A stretch of 64,000 bases of DNA from an uncultured Rhodothermaceae bacterium (GCA_913056335.1 CAJXLX010000001.1:1-64000), one strand, 5' to 3'; positions 8,586-18,809 are shown, numbered from the stretch's first letter. A program made the numbers and translations. Notes: generated from the letters alone by a model not told the origin.

Positions 8586-10061
8586 ATGCTTTCCACAACG
8601 AAGCGACGCACAAACAGCAGCGATTTTCTCACTACAGAGTCCCCCGGCCTTGAAGCGTCGGGCGGCGCGAATCGTCGAGGCCGGAGGAGACGCAAGTGGT
8701 CCAAATACAGAGAAGTATTCTGCTGCTCGATAATTACCCTGTGTATCGCGTTTGGCATATCCGTGTCTGCCACCGCCCAGGACCTTCCCTACAGCGACCT
8801 GCTCACAGAGCCCAGCCCCAACGCCCTATCTCCACTCGACGGCTATTTCGAAGACGCCCTTGCCAACAACGCGGCCCTGCAGGCCCAGTACCAGGAGGTC
8901 GTCGCCCAGTCCAATGTGGGCGCGCAAGTCGGCGCGCTGCCCGACCCCGAGATCAACCTCGCCTTCTTCGCGAATCCGCCCGATCAGGACGGCAGCCTGC
9001 CCGGACGCCTGTCGGGGTCGGTGATGCAGATGACCCCGTGGTTCGGCACCCGCAGCGCCCGCCGTAGCGCCGCCGATGCCCGCACCCGCGCTCTGCAGCA
9101 GCGCCTGCAGCAGCGCGCCCTCAACCTGATGCGCGACGTGCAGGCCACGTACGTTTCGTACTATCGCACGCAGCGTGCGGTGGAGCTCACCCAGCGCAAC
9201 CTGGAGCGGCTCGAATCGCTCGTCCCCACGGTAGAGGCGCGCTACGAAACCGGGCAGGCCCGCAGCGGACAGGTCGACCTGCTTCGCATCGAGATGGAGC
9301 GCGACGAGCTGCGTACCCGCCTCGCGTCCCTCCGCGAGGCCCGCCGTCCGCTCTGCGCCCGCTTCAACGAGCTTCTCAACCGCGCCGAAGACGCCTCCAT
9401 CACCCTGCCCGAGGGTCTGCCTGACATGCCGCTCATGCTGGCCGGACAACAGGTTCAGGCGGATGCCGAGGCGATTGCCGACCTGCTCATCTTGCGCAAC
9501 CCCGGATTGCAATCCTTCGAGGCGCAGCTCCGGGCCGCCGAACACACCGAGCGCGCCGCCCGCCTCGACGGATGGCCGCAGTTCGGACTGGGCGTGCAGG
9601 TCATGGGACGCGACTTCATGCAGATGCGCACCATGCAGCGCATGAACGAGGGCGTGTCGCTGATGGCCACCATTCAGGTGCCGCTTTTTCGTGGCGCCTA
9701 CCGCGCCCAGCAGCGCGAGGCCACCGCTCAGCGCCGCGCCACCCGGTACCGGCAGACGCAGCAGGAAAACGAACTGCGCACCACCATCGAAACGCACGTG
9801 CAGACCTACCGCGATGCCACCCGCCGCATCGAACTGCACCGCGAGCGCCTGCTGCCGCGTGCTGAGCAAGCGCTCAACATCCTGCGCGAAGACTACCAGG
9901 CGGGCGGCTCCGACATCGACGAGGTGATTCGCATGCAGCGCCAGATGCTCGACTACGCCATCGCCCTCGTCGAAGCTCAGGCCGACCAGCACACCGCCCG
10001 CGCCCGCCTCGAAGCACTCGCCCCCATGCCAACCCGCCCCACGCCCGATTTCGCTCCATAA
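8586..10061 (+). CDS. cusC: TolC-family outer membrane efflux protein
   Basis: Outer membrane efflux protein pattern: DPEINLAFF, long helices, RAEQALNILREDYQAGGSDIDEVIRMQRQMLDY; sits between cusA and cusB. Confidence 0.85.
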   Translation: MLSTTKRRTNSSDFLTTESPGLEASGGANRRGRRRRKWSKYREVFCCSIITLCIAFGISVSATAQDLPYSDLLTEPSPNALSPLDGYFEDALANNAALQAQYQEVVAQSNVGAQVGALPDPEINLAFFANPPDQDGSLPGRLSGSVMQMTPWFGTRSARRSAADARTRALQQRLQQRALNLMRDVQATYVSYYRTQRAVELTQRNLERLESLVPTVEARYETGQARSGQVDLLRIEMERDELRTRLASLREARRPLCARFNELLNRAEDASITLPEGLPDMPLMLAGQQVQADAEAIADLLILRNPGLQSFEAQLRAAEHTERAARLDGWPQFGLGVQVMGRDFMQMRTMQRMNEGVSLMATIQVPLFRGAYRAQQREATAQRRATRYRQTQQENELRTTIETHVQTYRDATRRIELHRERLLPRAEQALNILREDYQAGGSDIDEVIRMQRQMLDYAIALVEAQADQHTARARLEALAPMPTRPTPDFAP

Positions 10062-10145
10062 GATTCTGCTCCGTAAGATTTCGCCCACAGCCCGTACGGG
10101 CACGCCGCTGGCGTGCCCTGCCCACACACGTATCTCCTATCCCCC

Positions 10146-12041
10146 ATGCCCACAACACGAAATATCCTCATCGGCACCGCCCTCCTGGCTACCGGCTTGC
10201 TGCTGGGGGCCCTGCTCTTCGGCGGCTCCACAGCGCCCGCTGCGTCCGATACCGCCTCGAATGACACCGACACGACCGCCGCATCCGCCCAGCCCGAAAC
10301 CTGGACGTGCTCCATGCACCCCGCGGTGCGACAGGATGAGCCCGGCAGCTGTCCCATCTGCGGGATGGACCTGATCCCCGCCAGCCAGCCTGCGTCGGGC
10401 AGCGACGCCGCGGGCAACGACTCCTACCACATGGTGATGACCGACGCCGCCGTGCAGCGCGCGCAGGTGCAAACGACCGAAGCGGTGCGTGGTACGCCCA
10501 CCCGCGAGGTTACCCTCTCCGGGCGGCTCGCGGTCGATGAGCGCCGCCTCACCACCGTCACCGCGCATGTGGACGGGCGCATTCGCGAGCTGATGGTGGA
10601 CTTCACAGGCGCGCCGATTCGCGAAGGCGCACCAATGGCGACGATCTACTCCCCCGAACTGATCAGTGCCCAGCGCGAACTGCTGGAGGCGCTCAAGCAC
10701 GCAGATCGCACCCCGCGCATGGTCGAGGCGGCGCGGCGCAAGCTGGAGCTGTGGGAGCTGTCGGCGGAGACGATTCGCGGGATTGAGGAGGCGGGCGACG
10801 TGCAGACGGAGGTGCCCATTGTGTCGCCGGTGTCGGGCACTGTGATGGACCGCCGCGTATCCCGTGAGCAGCATGTGCAGGAAGGCGCCATCCTCTACGA
10901 AGTAGCCGACCTGAGCGCGCTCTGGGTGGTGTTTGAGGCGTATGAGGAGGACCTGCCGTGGCTGCGCGAGGGGCAGACCGTTACGTTTTCGATGCGCAGC
11001 AACGCCGGCAGCCCCCAGGAGGCCACCATCAGCTACATCGACCCAATGGTGGATCCGCAGACCCGTACCGCTCGCGTGCGGGCCACGCTTTCGAATCCGA
11101 ACGGACGCCTCAAACCCGACATGCTCGTGCGCGGCACTGTACAGAGTCCAATGGATGACGAGGCGCTGCTTGTGCCCGACAGTGCGGTGCTGTGGACCGG
11201 TCCGCGCTCGCTGGTGTACGTGCAAGATCGCGCATCCAACGCGCCCCGCTTTGAGGCGCGCGAGGTAGCTCTGGGGCCGCGGGTGGGCAACCGCTACGTC
11301 ATCAAAGACGGGCTGACGGAGGGCGAGCACGTCGTGACCCACGGGGCGTTTCGCATCGATAGCGCGTTTCAGCTTGCCGACCGCCGCAGTATGATGAACG
11401 TTGAGCCTGGCGAGATGGAGGATAGCGGGATGGACCATGACGAAATGGAGGATAGCGAAATGGAGGATGGAGCGATGGATCATAGTGAGATGGATCATGG
11501 CGAAGCAGATGACACTGCGCATCCTACCCAAATGCCAGGAGAGGGTACCCACGACGACCTCGCCACGCCCGACACGACCTTCCGCGATGCCGTGCCTGAT
11601 GCCTTTCGCGCCCAACTGACGGCTGTTGTTGAGGACTATCTTGATGTGCGGGATGCGCTCATCGCCTCCGACGAAGCCGCCGCCCGTTCGCATCTCCAAA
11701 ACATGCGCGACGCACTCGACCGTGTAGACATGGCGCTGCTCGACGATGCGCCTCACGACGCCTGGATGCAGGACCTGCGCGCTATGGAGTCGCACCTGTC
11801 GCACATTGGGACCACTGACGGGCTGCAGGGACTGCGGGCCGAGTTCAACACACTCTCGCTCGTGCTCGCCTACAGCATCCAGCGGTTTGGGGTGGATAGG
11901 CTGGTCTATCGCCAGTACTGCCCGATGGCCTTCGACGGAGACGGCGCCTACTGGATCAGCGACGAGGAAGAGATCCAGAATCCGTATCTGCCCGAGAATA
12001 TGCCGGGTTGTGGTGAAGTGATTGAGCGGCTGGGTGAGTGA
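10146..12041 (+). CDS. cusB: Efflux RND periplasmic adaptor, CusB family, with N-terminal heavy-metal-binding domain and DUF3347-like C-terminus
   Basis: TWTCSMHPAVRQDEPGSCPICGMDLIP domain, membrane-fusion core, Met/His/Asp-rich linker, C-terminal RQYCPMAFDGDGAYW. Confidence 0.9.
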   Translation: MPTTRNILIGTALLATGLLLGALLFGGSTAPAASDTASNDTDTTAASAQPETWTCSMHPAVRQDEPGSCPICGMDLIPASQPASGSDAAGNDSYHMVMTDAAVQRAQVQTTEAVRGTPTREVTLSGRLAVDERRLTTVTAHVDGRIRELMVDFTGAPIREGAPMATIYSPELISAQRELLEALKHADRTPRMVEAARRKLELWELSAETIRGIEEAGDVQTEVPIVSPVSGTVMDRRVSREQHVQEGAILYEVADLSALWVVFEAYEEDLPWLREGQTVTFSMRSNAGSPQEATISYIDPMVDPQTRTARVRATLSNPNGRLKPDMLVRGTVQSPMDDEALLVPDSAVLWTGPRSLVYVQDRASNAPRFEAREVALGPRVGNRYVIKDGLTEGEHVVTHGAFRIDSAFQLADRRSMMNVEPGEMEDSGMDHDEMEDSEMEDGAMDHSEMDHGEADDTAHPTQMPGEGTHDDLATPDTTFRDAVPDAFRAQLTAVVEDYLDVRDALIASDEAAARSHLQNMRDALDRVDMALLDDAPHDAWMQDLRAMESHLSHIGTTDGLQGLRAEFNTLSLVLAYSIQRFGVDRLVYRQYCPMAFDGDGAYWISDEEEIQNPYLPENMPGCGEVIERLGE

Positions 12042-12082
12042 GAACAGTGCGATTTCTCTTTTTCCATAGCACACTATTCGAC

Positions 12083-12310
12083 ATGGCTAACCACTCCAGT
12101 GACCATCACGACCACGACCACAGCGATCATGACCATCACAGTCCCGAGGCGTTTCGCGACCGGTTCTGGCTGAGTGTAGCGCTTACGCTGCCGATTCTCT
12201 ACCTGTCGGCAGAGCTGCAAGACGGGCTCGGATCCGAGGCCGCGTCATTCCCAGACAATAAATGCATTGCTTCAGTACTGGATACGGAGCTCTTTGTCTA
12301 CGGCGGATGA
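12083..12310 (+). pseudogene. Truncated N-terminus of a CopB-type Cu+ P1B-ATPase
   Basis: MANHSSDHHDHDHSDHDHHSPEAFRDRFWLSVALTLPILYLSAELQ...LDTELFVYGG then stop. The His-rich leader and first TM segment match CopB ATPases; no ATPase core follows. Confidence 0.75.
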
Positions 12311-12412
12311 TCATCAAAAGTAGCATTAGCATGGCGCTACGTGCAGGAACGCGTTGGCCCTGCACATCCGTTTGCAACGCTGTTCGTCATTGTTGAACTA
12401 AAATACGGCCTT

Positions 12413-13225
12413 ATGCCACCTCTGCACATCGACTGGAACGTAGACCCGGTACTGGTCGACCTGGGCATTGCCCAGATTCACTGGTACGGCGTCCTCTTTG
12501 CCACGGGCTTCTTCCTGGGCTATCTTGTGGTGCAGCGCATGTTTGTGTGGGAGGAGAAGCCCATGCGCGATCTGGAACCCCTCTTCTTCTACGTCATTGG
12601 TGGCGCGGTCATTGGGGCGCGGCTCGGGCACATCGTGTTCTACAACCTGACGTACTACGTGCTCAACCCTGTCGAAATCTTCTACATCCACCAGGGCGGA
12701 CTCGCCAGCCACGGCGGAGGCATCGGCATTATCATCGCGCTCTACTTCTATGCCCGCTCGCGTCCCGACCAGCCGTACCTGTGGGTTACCGACCGGGTGG
12801 TGGTGCCCATGGCGCTCGCTGGCATGTTCATCCGCATCGGCAACGTGTTTAACTCGGAGCTCTACGGCATGCCTGCCGATGTACCGTGGGCGTTTGTCTT
12901 CGAGCGGGTGGATGCGGTGCCGCGTCACCCCGTGCAGTTGTATGAAGCGTTGGCCTACGGGCTGATTTTCATGGTGCTTTTTCTGGTGTACCGATGGAGG
13001 ATCTACCCGCACACGCAGCAGGAGCAGCAGGGGGCAGCGCAGCATGGCCTGCTATCGGGGCTTTTTCTCGTCCTCGTATTCACCGCTCGTTTCGGACTGG
13101 AGTTCTTCAAGGCACCGGTATCGGACCTGGTGCAGGTGCTTCCCATCGACATGGGGCAGCTCTTGAGCATCCCTGCGGTACTGCTGGGGCTGTGGCTGCT
13201 GTGGCGGGTGCAGCGGCCTGCGTGA
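12413..13225 (+). CDS. lgt: Prolipoprotein diacylglyceryl transferase
   Basis: IQIHWYGV, GGLASHGGGIGI, RIGNVFNSELYG, RHPVQLYEAL. Confidence 0.92.
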   Translation: MPPLHIDWNVDPVLVDLGIAQIHWYGVLFATGFFLGYLVVQRMFVWEEKPMRDLEPLFFYVIGGAVIGARLGHIVFYNLTYYVLNPVEIFYIHQGGLASHGGGIGIIIALYFYARSRPDQPYLWVTDRVVVPMALAGMFIRIGNVFNSELYGMPADVPWAFVFERVDAVPRHPVQLYEALAYGLIFMVLFLVYRWRIYPHTQQEQQGAAQHGLLSGLFLVLVFTARFGLEFFKAPVSDLVQVLPIDMGQLLSIPAVLLGLWLLWRVQRPA

Positions 13226-13228
13226 ATG

Positions 13229-13867
13229 CTACTCGCCCCCCTCGGGCGAGGCCGATGAGGTAACGGGCGCTGCCGGGGCCGAAGCCGTCGATTCGGGTAC
13301 CTCGCCCGGCTGAAAGCAGTCGCGGCAGCGCGGCTCGTAGGCTTCGGTTGCGCCCAGTAGCACGCGGTCGTTGCCCGGCACAATGCGCTGCGAGTGGTTT
13401 GCCGGGGCGCCGCACTGCACACAGATCGCGTGCAGCTTGGTGACGTGCTCGGCAATTGCCATGAGCTGCGGAATCGGCTCAAAGGGCTGGCCCTTGTAGT
13501 CCTGGTCGAGCCCGGCCACCACCACGCGCACGCCACGCGCCGCCAGCGTCTGGCACGCCTCGACCAGATCGTTGCCAAAGAACTGGGCCTCGTCAATGCC
13601 TACGACGTCGGCGCCATCCGCCTGGCGGATCATCGAGGCAGCCGACTCTACGGGCACCGTGGGCAGGGCCGTTTCGTCGTGCGAAACCACTTCGTCGTCG
13701 CTATAGCGCGTGTCGAGCGCGGGCTTGAACGCAATGGTCTTCTGTCGCGCAATGCGCGCACGGCGCAGGCGACGAATGAGCTCTTCGGTTTTGCCACTGA
13801 ACATCGACCCGCACACGACTTCAATCCAGCCGGCGTTGCGGGTTCGGTCTACGATATGAGGCTCCAT
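13229..13867 (-). CDS. tdk: Thymidine kinase
   Basis: GWIEVVCGSMFSGKTEELIRRLRRA, VVGIDEAQFF, VAGLDQDYKGQPF, CVQCG zinc motif. Confidence 0.93.
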   Translation of the reverse strand: MEPHIVDRTRNAGWIEVVCGSMFSGKTEELIRRLRRARIARQKTIAFKPALDTRYSDDEVVSHDETALPTVPVESAASMIRQADGADVVGIDEAQFFGNDLVEACQTLAARGVRVVVAGLDQDYKGQPFEPIPQLMAIAEHVTKLHAICVQCGAPANHSQRIVPGNDRVLLGATEAYEPRCRDCFQPGEVPESTASAPAAPVTSSASPEGGE

Positions 13868-13999
13868 GAAACGCATTTTCCTCCAACAAAATATACGGGG
13901 GCCAGGCAGCATAGGCTGCCTGCTGTGTACAGGGTAGCATGTGGCCGGTGCAGATGCCACGCCCAATCGTCACATTCCGACGAAAAGCTGCGGCGCGGT

Positions 14000-15919
14000 T
14001 CACTCGGCCGGATGCGAAGCCGAATCTGAAAGCGCGGCGTCCAGGTGAAGCACGAGCGTGTGGGCGGCGTCGAGGGCTGCCAGTTGCGAGTCGTGCGACG
14101 GGTGGGCAGGACTGAAGCGGGCCTGGTCGCAGGCGTGCAACAGCTCTTCGGCGGTCTCGCGCACGGAGCGATCGATGCCATGCGCATCCAGCACAGCAAA
14201 CAGCTCGTGCCGGGCGAGTCCGTTGGGCGAGCGGTTAAGGCGTTGTGCAACCAGTTCCACAACGGCCCGCTCCAGCGCGCGGTAGAACGCTGCCGTGGTA
14301 CCGGCCCGCAACGCATGCTGGGCGGCATCAAGGTGGGTCTGGGCCTGCTTCATAGCAGGATCAGCGGCGGCAGCATCAATTTTTTCGGATGACTGTGACG
14401 CCTCTGCATCCCCCTGAACGGAGTCCTGTGACCCAGACGTACGCTGGCCCTCAGTGGAGTCTTGGCGTAGCCGCGTCAATAGCGCAGCGCCCCACTTCCA
14501 GTAGGCCCACACCCCGGCGGCTCCAAGAGCAAGCGTTCCCCCAAACACGAGTGCCCACTGCAGCCATCCGCCTGTGTTCGGGGACGACTGCGCAGGCGGC
14601 CCTGGCTCGGCCGATGCTACGCTGGAGGCGTTGGCGCGGGGCTGCACACGCACCGACACCGCCTCGGCATTGTGAGTGACAAACGACTCGGTCTCCGGGT
14701 CGAAGTGGCTCCACGATAGCGCGGGCACAACGAAGGGCTCCGCCGCGCGCGGCACCAGCGTGTAGGTAAACGTGCGCGTGCCGTACAGATGGCCCCGTGT
14801 TCGCTCGAATGTTGTTTCGGTGCGCGGCCCCATCACATCTACATGCTGCGGCAGACGCAGCGGCGGCGCCTCAACAGCGTAGAGGTTGCCCGTGCCTTCT
14901 ACAGTGAGCGTAACCGTAAGGCCCTTGCCAACGGCAACGTCGCTGGGCAGGGGGCGGCGCTCCCACTGAAATGTGCCCACCGCCCCGCGAAATGATGCCG
15001 GAGCGTCGTCTTCGGGGACGGTGCGGGCCGTCACCTGCACGGGCGGCGAGGCCAGCATGAGATCATCAAACGTGCGCTGCATGGGCATAATCTGGTCGGC
15101 TGAAGTCATGCCCAGACCAGGCGTAGCTTCGGTTTCCACGCGAAGCGGACGCACGCGCAGCGATCCGGCCCGCGTGGGAAACGTGGCCACCCGCTTGATT
15201 ACGATGTACCGATACGTGGCGTTGGGCGTATCGGGCTGCGGCTGGCCATTCACCTCCAGCTCCTCGCGCCAGAATCCGGGAGCCTCCCACGCCTCGGCCA
15301 GGCGGCTCTGGCGCAGGCGAATGCCGGGCCGAAAGTAGAGCCGGTACTCAATGGGCACCTGCTCCCCCACGAACACCGCCGTGTCAGCAGGCGTCACGTC
15401 AATGAAGAGATCGTCGTCGCCAATGAGGGGCTCCGTGGCAGCGTCGGTCTCGCGGCGGGACCCGCGTGCCGTTCCAGAGCTCCCCGAGCCATGCCCCACG
15501 GGAGGCATTCCAGCCCGGGTCGACTGCGGCACCACCTCCACGTCAATGGCACCCGTCGACACCGTTTGCGTGCCAAGCTGCACCGTGACCGGATCGAACG
15601 TCGCCGTACCCAGCCGCATGGGCCGGTAGCGCCACGAAAACGTGACCACCCGCTCAGAGCGTCCGTTACGTTCGTGCGCATGCTGCTCCGTAGCCGGGGT
15701 CGCATTCAGCAACACCAGGTTCGATGTTGGCGGCGGCTCAGGAGTACGAATGGATGCAAGCGGCGCGCCCTGTATCTGCAGCGAGTACGTGAGGCGCTCT
15801 TCCGAGCCAATCGTGTACGCATCGACCTGGGCCTCTACTTGCACGGCCGACTGCCCCTGCGCAGGAATAGCACTCCACAATGCCAGCACCACAATCCCGA
15901 ATAGAACGCGCACAGGCAT
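14000..15919 (-). CDS. batD: BatD-like (aerotolerance) protein
   Basis: Signal peptide, repeated Ig-like domains (DLFIDVTPADTAVFVGEQVPIEYRLYFRPGI), C-terminal TM and helical tail. Confidence 0.8.
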   Translation of the reverse strand: MPVRVLFGIVVLALWSAIPAQGQSAVQVEAQVDAYTIGSEERLTYSLQIQGAPLASIRTPEPPPTSNLVLLNATPATEQHAHERNGRSERVVTFSWRYRPMRLGTATFDPVTVQLGTQTVSTGAIDVEVVPQSTRAGMPPVGHGSGSSGTARGSRRETDAATEPLIGDDDLFIDVTPADTAVFVGEQVPIEYRLYFRPGIRLRQSRLAEAWEAPGFWREELEVNGQPQPDTPNATYRYIVIKRVATFPTRAGSLRVRPLRVETEATPGLGMTSADQIMPMQRTFDDLMLASPPVQVTARTVPEDDAPASFRGAVGTFQWERRPLPSDVAVGKGLTVTLTVEGTGNLYAVEAPPLRLPQHVDVMGPRTETTFERTRGHLYGTRTFTYTLVPRAAEPFVVPALSWSHFDPETESFVTHNAEAVSVRVQPRANASSVASAEPGPPAQSSPNTGGWLQWALVFGGTLALGAAGVWAYWKWGAALLTRLRQDSTEGQRTSGSQDSVQGDAEASQSSEKIDAAAADPAMKQAQTHLDAAQHALRAGTTAAFYRALERAVVELVAQRLNRSPNGLARHELFAVLDAHGIDRSVRETAEELLHACDQARFSPAHPSHDSQLAALDAAHTLVLHLDAALSDSASHPAE

Positions 15920-15995
15920 GGTCACGCAGCGTAGTGAGTAAAAACCAGCGACAACACTTCTACGATGCGCTTGCAACGGAGTTACACCCGCTGCG

Positions 15996-16769
15996 CTACC
16001 AATCGCGCCCCGTTTCGGGAGGAGCACCAAACGAACGCATCGCCCGCATCAGCGGCTGCCCCTGGGCCTCTACCAGCTGCAGGAGCGCCTCGGCCTGTGC
16101 CTGCGTCAGGGGCGTAACAGGTTGGGGGGATGCCGAGCCGGGCGATGACGCCGACGGGGGGTTCCGGACCTCCGTAGGCTCGGGCTCTGCTTCGGGCGGG
16201 GTCGCACGGGACGAGGGGTCTCCGTTCGAGCCCGGCTGTTGCGATGCAGTGCCCGGCGTACCCGCCTGCCCCGCGTCTCCATCCGACGGCGCATGGTCAG
16301 AACGCGAAGAATCGCCCTCCTCAGAGTTGGATGAAGGCGACTCATCGGGTTGTTGGCTGCCGTTGGTGCCGTCATCGGAGGCGTCGTCTGGGCGCCCGGC
16401 CGGGTCTTCGGATCCGCCCTGGTTGGCGTCGGCACCCTCGCCGTCTTCAGCGCCTGCTCCGGCGCCCGACTGGCCCGTCTCAGACGGATCGGGCTGCGGC
16501 GGCTGGCGCTCGATTTCGGCCTGTAGCGCCCGCAGCTTGGGGTGGTCGGGCGCCACGCGCAATCCTTCTTCCACGGCTTGCAGTGCGGCCTCGGCATCGT
16601 CGGCCAGGTAGTGCTGGGCAGCACGATGGAAGTAGGCAGTCCCGGCGTCACGGGAACGGTCCGACTGGGCGGCTGTGGGGCTGCTTCCGAGCAGACTCAG
16701 CGCGAGAAGCCCGAGCATCCACCCGAATACTCTGTAGCGGTGGGAACGTGGAAAGCTACAGGCACTCAT
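15996..16769 (-). CDS. TPR protein, BatC/BatE-like, with long low-complexity acidic linker
   Basis: TPR-like GTAYFHRAAQHYLADDAEAALQAVEEGLRVAPDHPKL, then a Ser/Pro/Glu-rich region; adjacent to batD. Confidence 0.6.
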   Translation of the reverse strand: MSACSFPRSHRYRVFGWMLGLLALSLLGSSPTAAQSDRSRDAGTAYFHRAAQHYLADDAEAALQAVEEGLRVAPDHPKLRALQAEIERQPPQPDPSETGQSGAGAGAEDGEGADANQGGSEDPAGRPDDASDDGTNGSQQPDESPSSNSEEGDSSRSDHAPSDGDAGQAGTPGTASQQPGSNGDPSSRATPPEAEPEPTEVRNPPSASSPGSASPQPVTPLTQAQAEALLQLVEAQGQPLMRAMRSFGAPPETGRDW

Positions 16770-17164
16770 GGCATCGGTACGCTCTGCGGCGACCACGTGA
16801 ATACGGACCAGGCCAGTAAGCCCCAGCCTACGATAAACGCCACGCCACCGATAGGCGCTACGGCTCCCAGGATGGGCGTATCGGTGAGCACAAGTGTGTA
16901 CAAGCTCCCCGAAAAGAATACGATACCTGTTAGAAAGCTGATGCCGGCCCAGAAAACTGTCGTAGCCGGAGCGCCCAGTGCAAGCAGCCCGCCCGCTGCT
17001 ACGAGGGCAAGGGCATGGTACATCTGGTACTGCACGCCCGTGTTGAACGTGTCGATGCGATCGGGCGAGACGCGCGTTTCGAGTCCGTGCGCGCCAAACG
17101 CGCCCAGTGCTACGGCGAGCCCTGCCAGCACCGCGCCCACGCCAAGAAAGAAGCGAATCGTCAT
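16766..17164 (-). CDS. DUF423 family membrane protein
   Basis: LAVALGAFGAHGLETRVSPDRIDTFNTGVQYQMYHALAL is typical of DUF423. Confidence 0.88.
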   Translation of the reverse strand: MTIRFFLGVGAVLAGLAVALGAFGAHGLETRVSPDRIDTFNTGVQYQMYHALALVAAGGLLALGAPATTVFWAGISFLTGIVFFSGSLYTLVLTDTPILGAVAPIGGVAFIVGWGLLAWSVFTWSPQSVPMP

Positions 17165-17206
17165 GATGCAGAACAGCAGTTGGTGCAACAAGTGACGGGA
17201 GGCGAT

Positions 17207-17674
17207 CTACGCATTGCCCGATGCCGCCGAAGCGAGCGCCTGCAGCAGCGCAACGTCCGAGGCATCCCCGTCGTCGGGCACATCGGCGCGGTCGGCATCG
17301 CCCCAGAGGCGTTCGATGTTATAGTGCGCGCGTTTTTCTTCGCTGAAGACATGGACCACCACATCCACATAGTCGAGCACGACCCACTCCAGCGCCTCGG
17401 TCCCTTCGCGCTGCCAGGGGCGCTCGCCGCATGTCTCCTCGATGTGATCCATCACCCCATTTGCAATAGCGCGGATCTGCACGTCTGAGCCGCCGGTGCC
17501 GAGCACAAAGAAGTCGGCCATAGCAGCAATAGAGCGCAGGTCAAGCACCACAATGTCTGTGGCTTTCTTCTCGGCCATAGCGTCAACGGCGTGGGCGGTG
17601 AGCGCATAGGCGGGGTTTTGAGGCGGGCGCCGCGTGGGCGCATCGGGTGAGGAAGGCGTGCTCGAGGTAGCCAT
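17207..17674 (-). CDS. rsfS: Ribosomal silencing factor RsfS
   Basis: KATDIVVLDLRSIAAMADFFVLGTGGSDVQIRAIANGV...WVVLDYVDVVVHVFSEEKRAHYNIERLWGDA. Confidence 0.92.
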   Translation of the reverse strand: MATSSTPSSPDAPTRRPPQNPAYALTAHAVDAMAEKKATDIVVLDLRSIAAMADFFVLGTGGSDVQIRAIANGVMDHIEETCGERPWQREGTEALEWVVLDYVDVVVHVFSEEKRAHYNIERLWGDADRADVPDDGDASDVALLQALASAASGNA

Positions 17675-17731
17675 GTAGTAGCAAATAACAGGAGTAGGGA
17701 AGGCGAGAGACGTCGGTGCCGGTGGAAGCAG

Positions 17732-18211
17732 CTACTCAGCCGTCTGGAAGGGCGGCAGCGTATCATAGTCGTGCCCAATGAGCACCGACGCGTCGAGATA
17801 CAGATCCGGGTTTACGTTTTGGTGCACATGCTCATCATCGACGCCCAGGGCTTGCGCCACGCGGCGGGCCGATTCGGGATCACCGATGCGATCAATCACC
17901 TGGGTGTGCTCGACATCGAAGCTGGTGTGATTGCCTACATCAACTACGTCGAAGCCCTTGTCGCGCAGATAGGACATCACGGTGGCGGCCAGCCCGTCGG
18001 CCCCAGCGGCATTGCGCACCTCCACCTGGATGACAGTGCCCACCAGATCGCCCGATGTGGCGGCGCGATCGGGGTTGGTTGGCGGGGTACGCCCGGGCTG
18101 CGCCACGAGTCCATAGACGAGGGCTGCACACATGAGGCCAAGCATGGCCAGCGCCACGTTGAGCGTTATGTCTTTAGCACGCGCGGCAGACCAACTCATA
18201 CGCAGGGCCAT
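17732..18211 (-). CDS. LytR C-terminal domain protein
   Basis: Single TM plus VIQVEVRNAAGADGLAATVMSYLRDKGFDVVDVGN...ARRVAQALGV. Confidence 0.75.
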   Translation of the reverse strand: MALRMSWSAARAKDITLNVALAMLGLMCAALVYGLVAQPGRTPPTNPDRAATSGDLVGTVIQVEVRNAAGADGLAATVMSYLRDKGFDVVDVGNHTSFDVEHTQVIDRIGDPESARRVAQALGVDDEHVHQNVNPDLYLDASVLIGHDYDTLPPFQTAE

Positions 18212-18269
18212 CTCGTACGCAGGGCAGGTGGCGCTACGCAGGACACGCGTAGCGGCTTGGTGGTACCCA

Positions 18270-18809
18270 TTAGTTGCGCCAGAACAGGTTGCTGGTGCCA
18301 GTGTGCGCTCTCATGCCCACATGGCTGCGGGGGCCGTACGGGCTGTACGCTGCGCCGTAGGGACTCATGTACGAGCCGTATGGACTCTGGCGCATCTGAA
18401 AGCGAAACTCCATGTTTTCGGAGGGGCGATAGGCCACCTCAGCGTTCCGCAAGAAGACGCGGGCGTCTTGCTCATTGGCAAAGGCGTTGCTTCCGCCAAA
18501 GGGCGAATGCGACAGGCTCACGTCTACGCGTGCGGCCCACTGCTCGTTGAACTGCCACATCATGGAGTTGGTGTACATGCCGAGCGATGCGGAATTGCCG
18601 CCAAAGCTCGACATGGACATCTCATATGCGTGCGACATCCGGAAGTGCTCGTCACTAAACAGCGTGTTCAGCAGGCTTCCTGCGGTAGAACCGTCGTCGT
18701 AGAGCGCCGCCGGAGCCGGGCGGCTGTCCGTGTCGCGTAGCTGCGCCTGGGCAGGCTGCATCACGCTAAGCAGGATCACTAAGCAGAGCAACGAAAAGAA
18801 AGCACGCAT
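18270..18809 (-). CDS. Exported protein with C-terminal SPYG repeats
   Basis: Signal peptide MRAFFSLLCLVILLSVMQPAQAQ; C-terminal QSPYGSYMSPYGAAYSPYGP. Confidence 0.6.
   Translation of the reverse strand: MRAFFSLLCLVILLSVMQPAQAQLRDTDSRPAPAALYDDGSTAGSLLNTLFSDEHFRMSHAYEMSMSSFGGNSASLGMYTNSMMWQFNEQWAARVDVSLSHSPFGGSNAFANEQDARVFLRNAEVAYRPSENMEFRFQMRQSPYGSYMSPYGAAYSPYGPRSHVGMRAHTGTSNLFWRN

Noticed and set aside
10137-12074. 645-aa minus-strand ORF opposite cusB
   Set aside because: Antisense artefact; the plus-strand frame has clear CusB domains.
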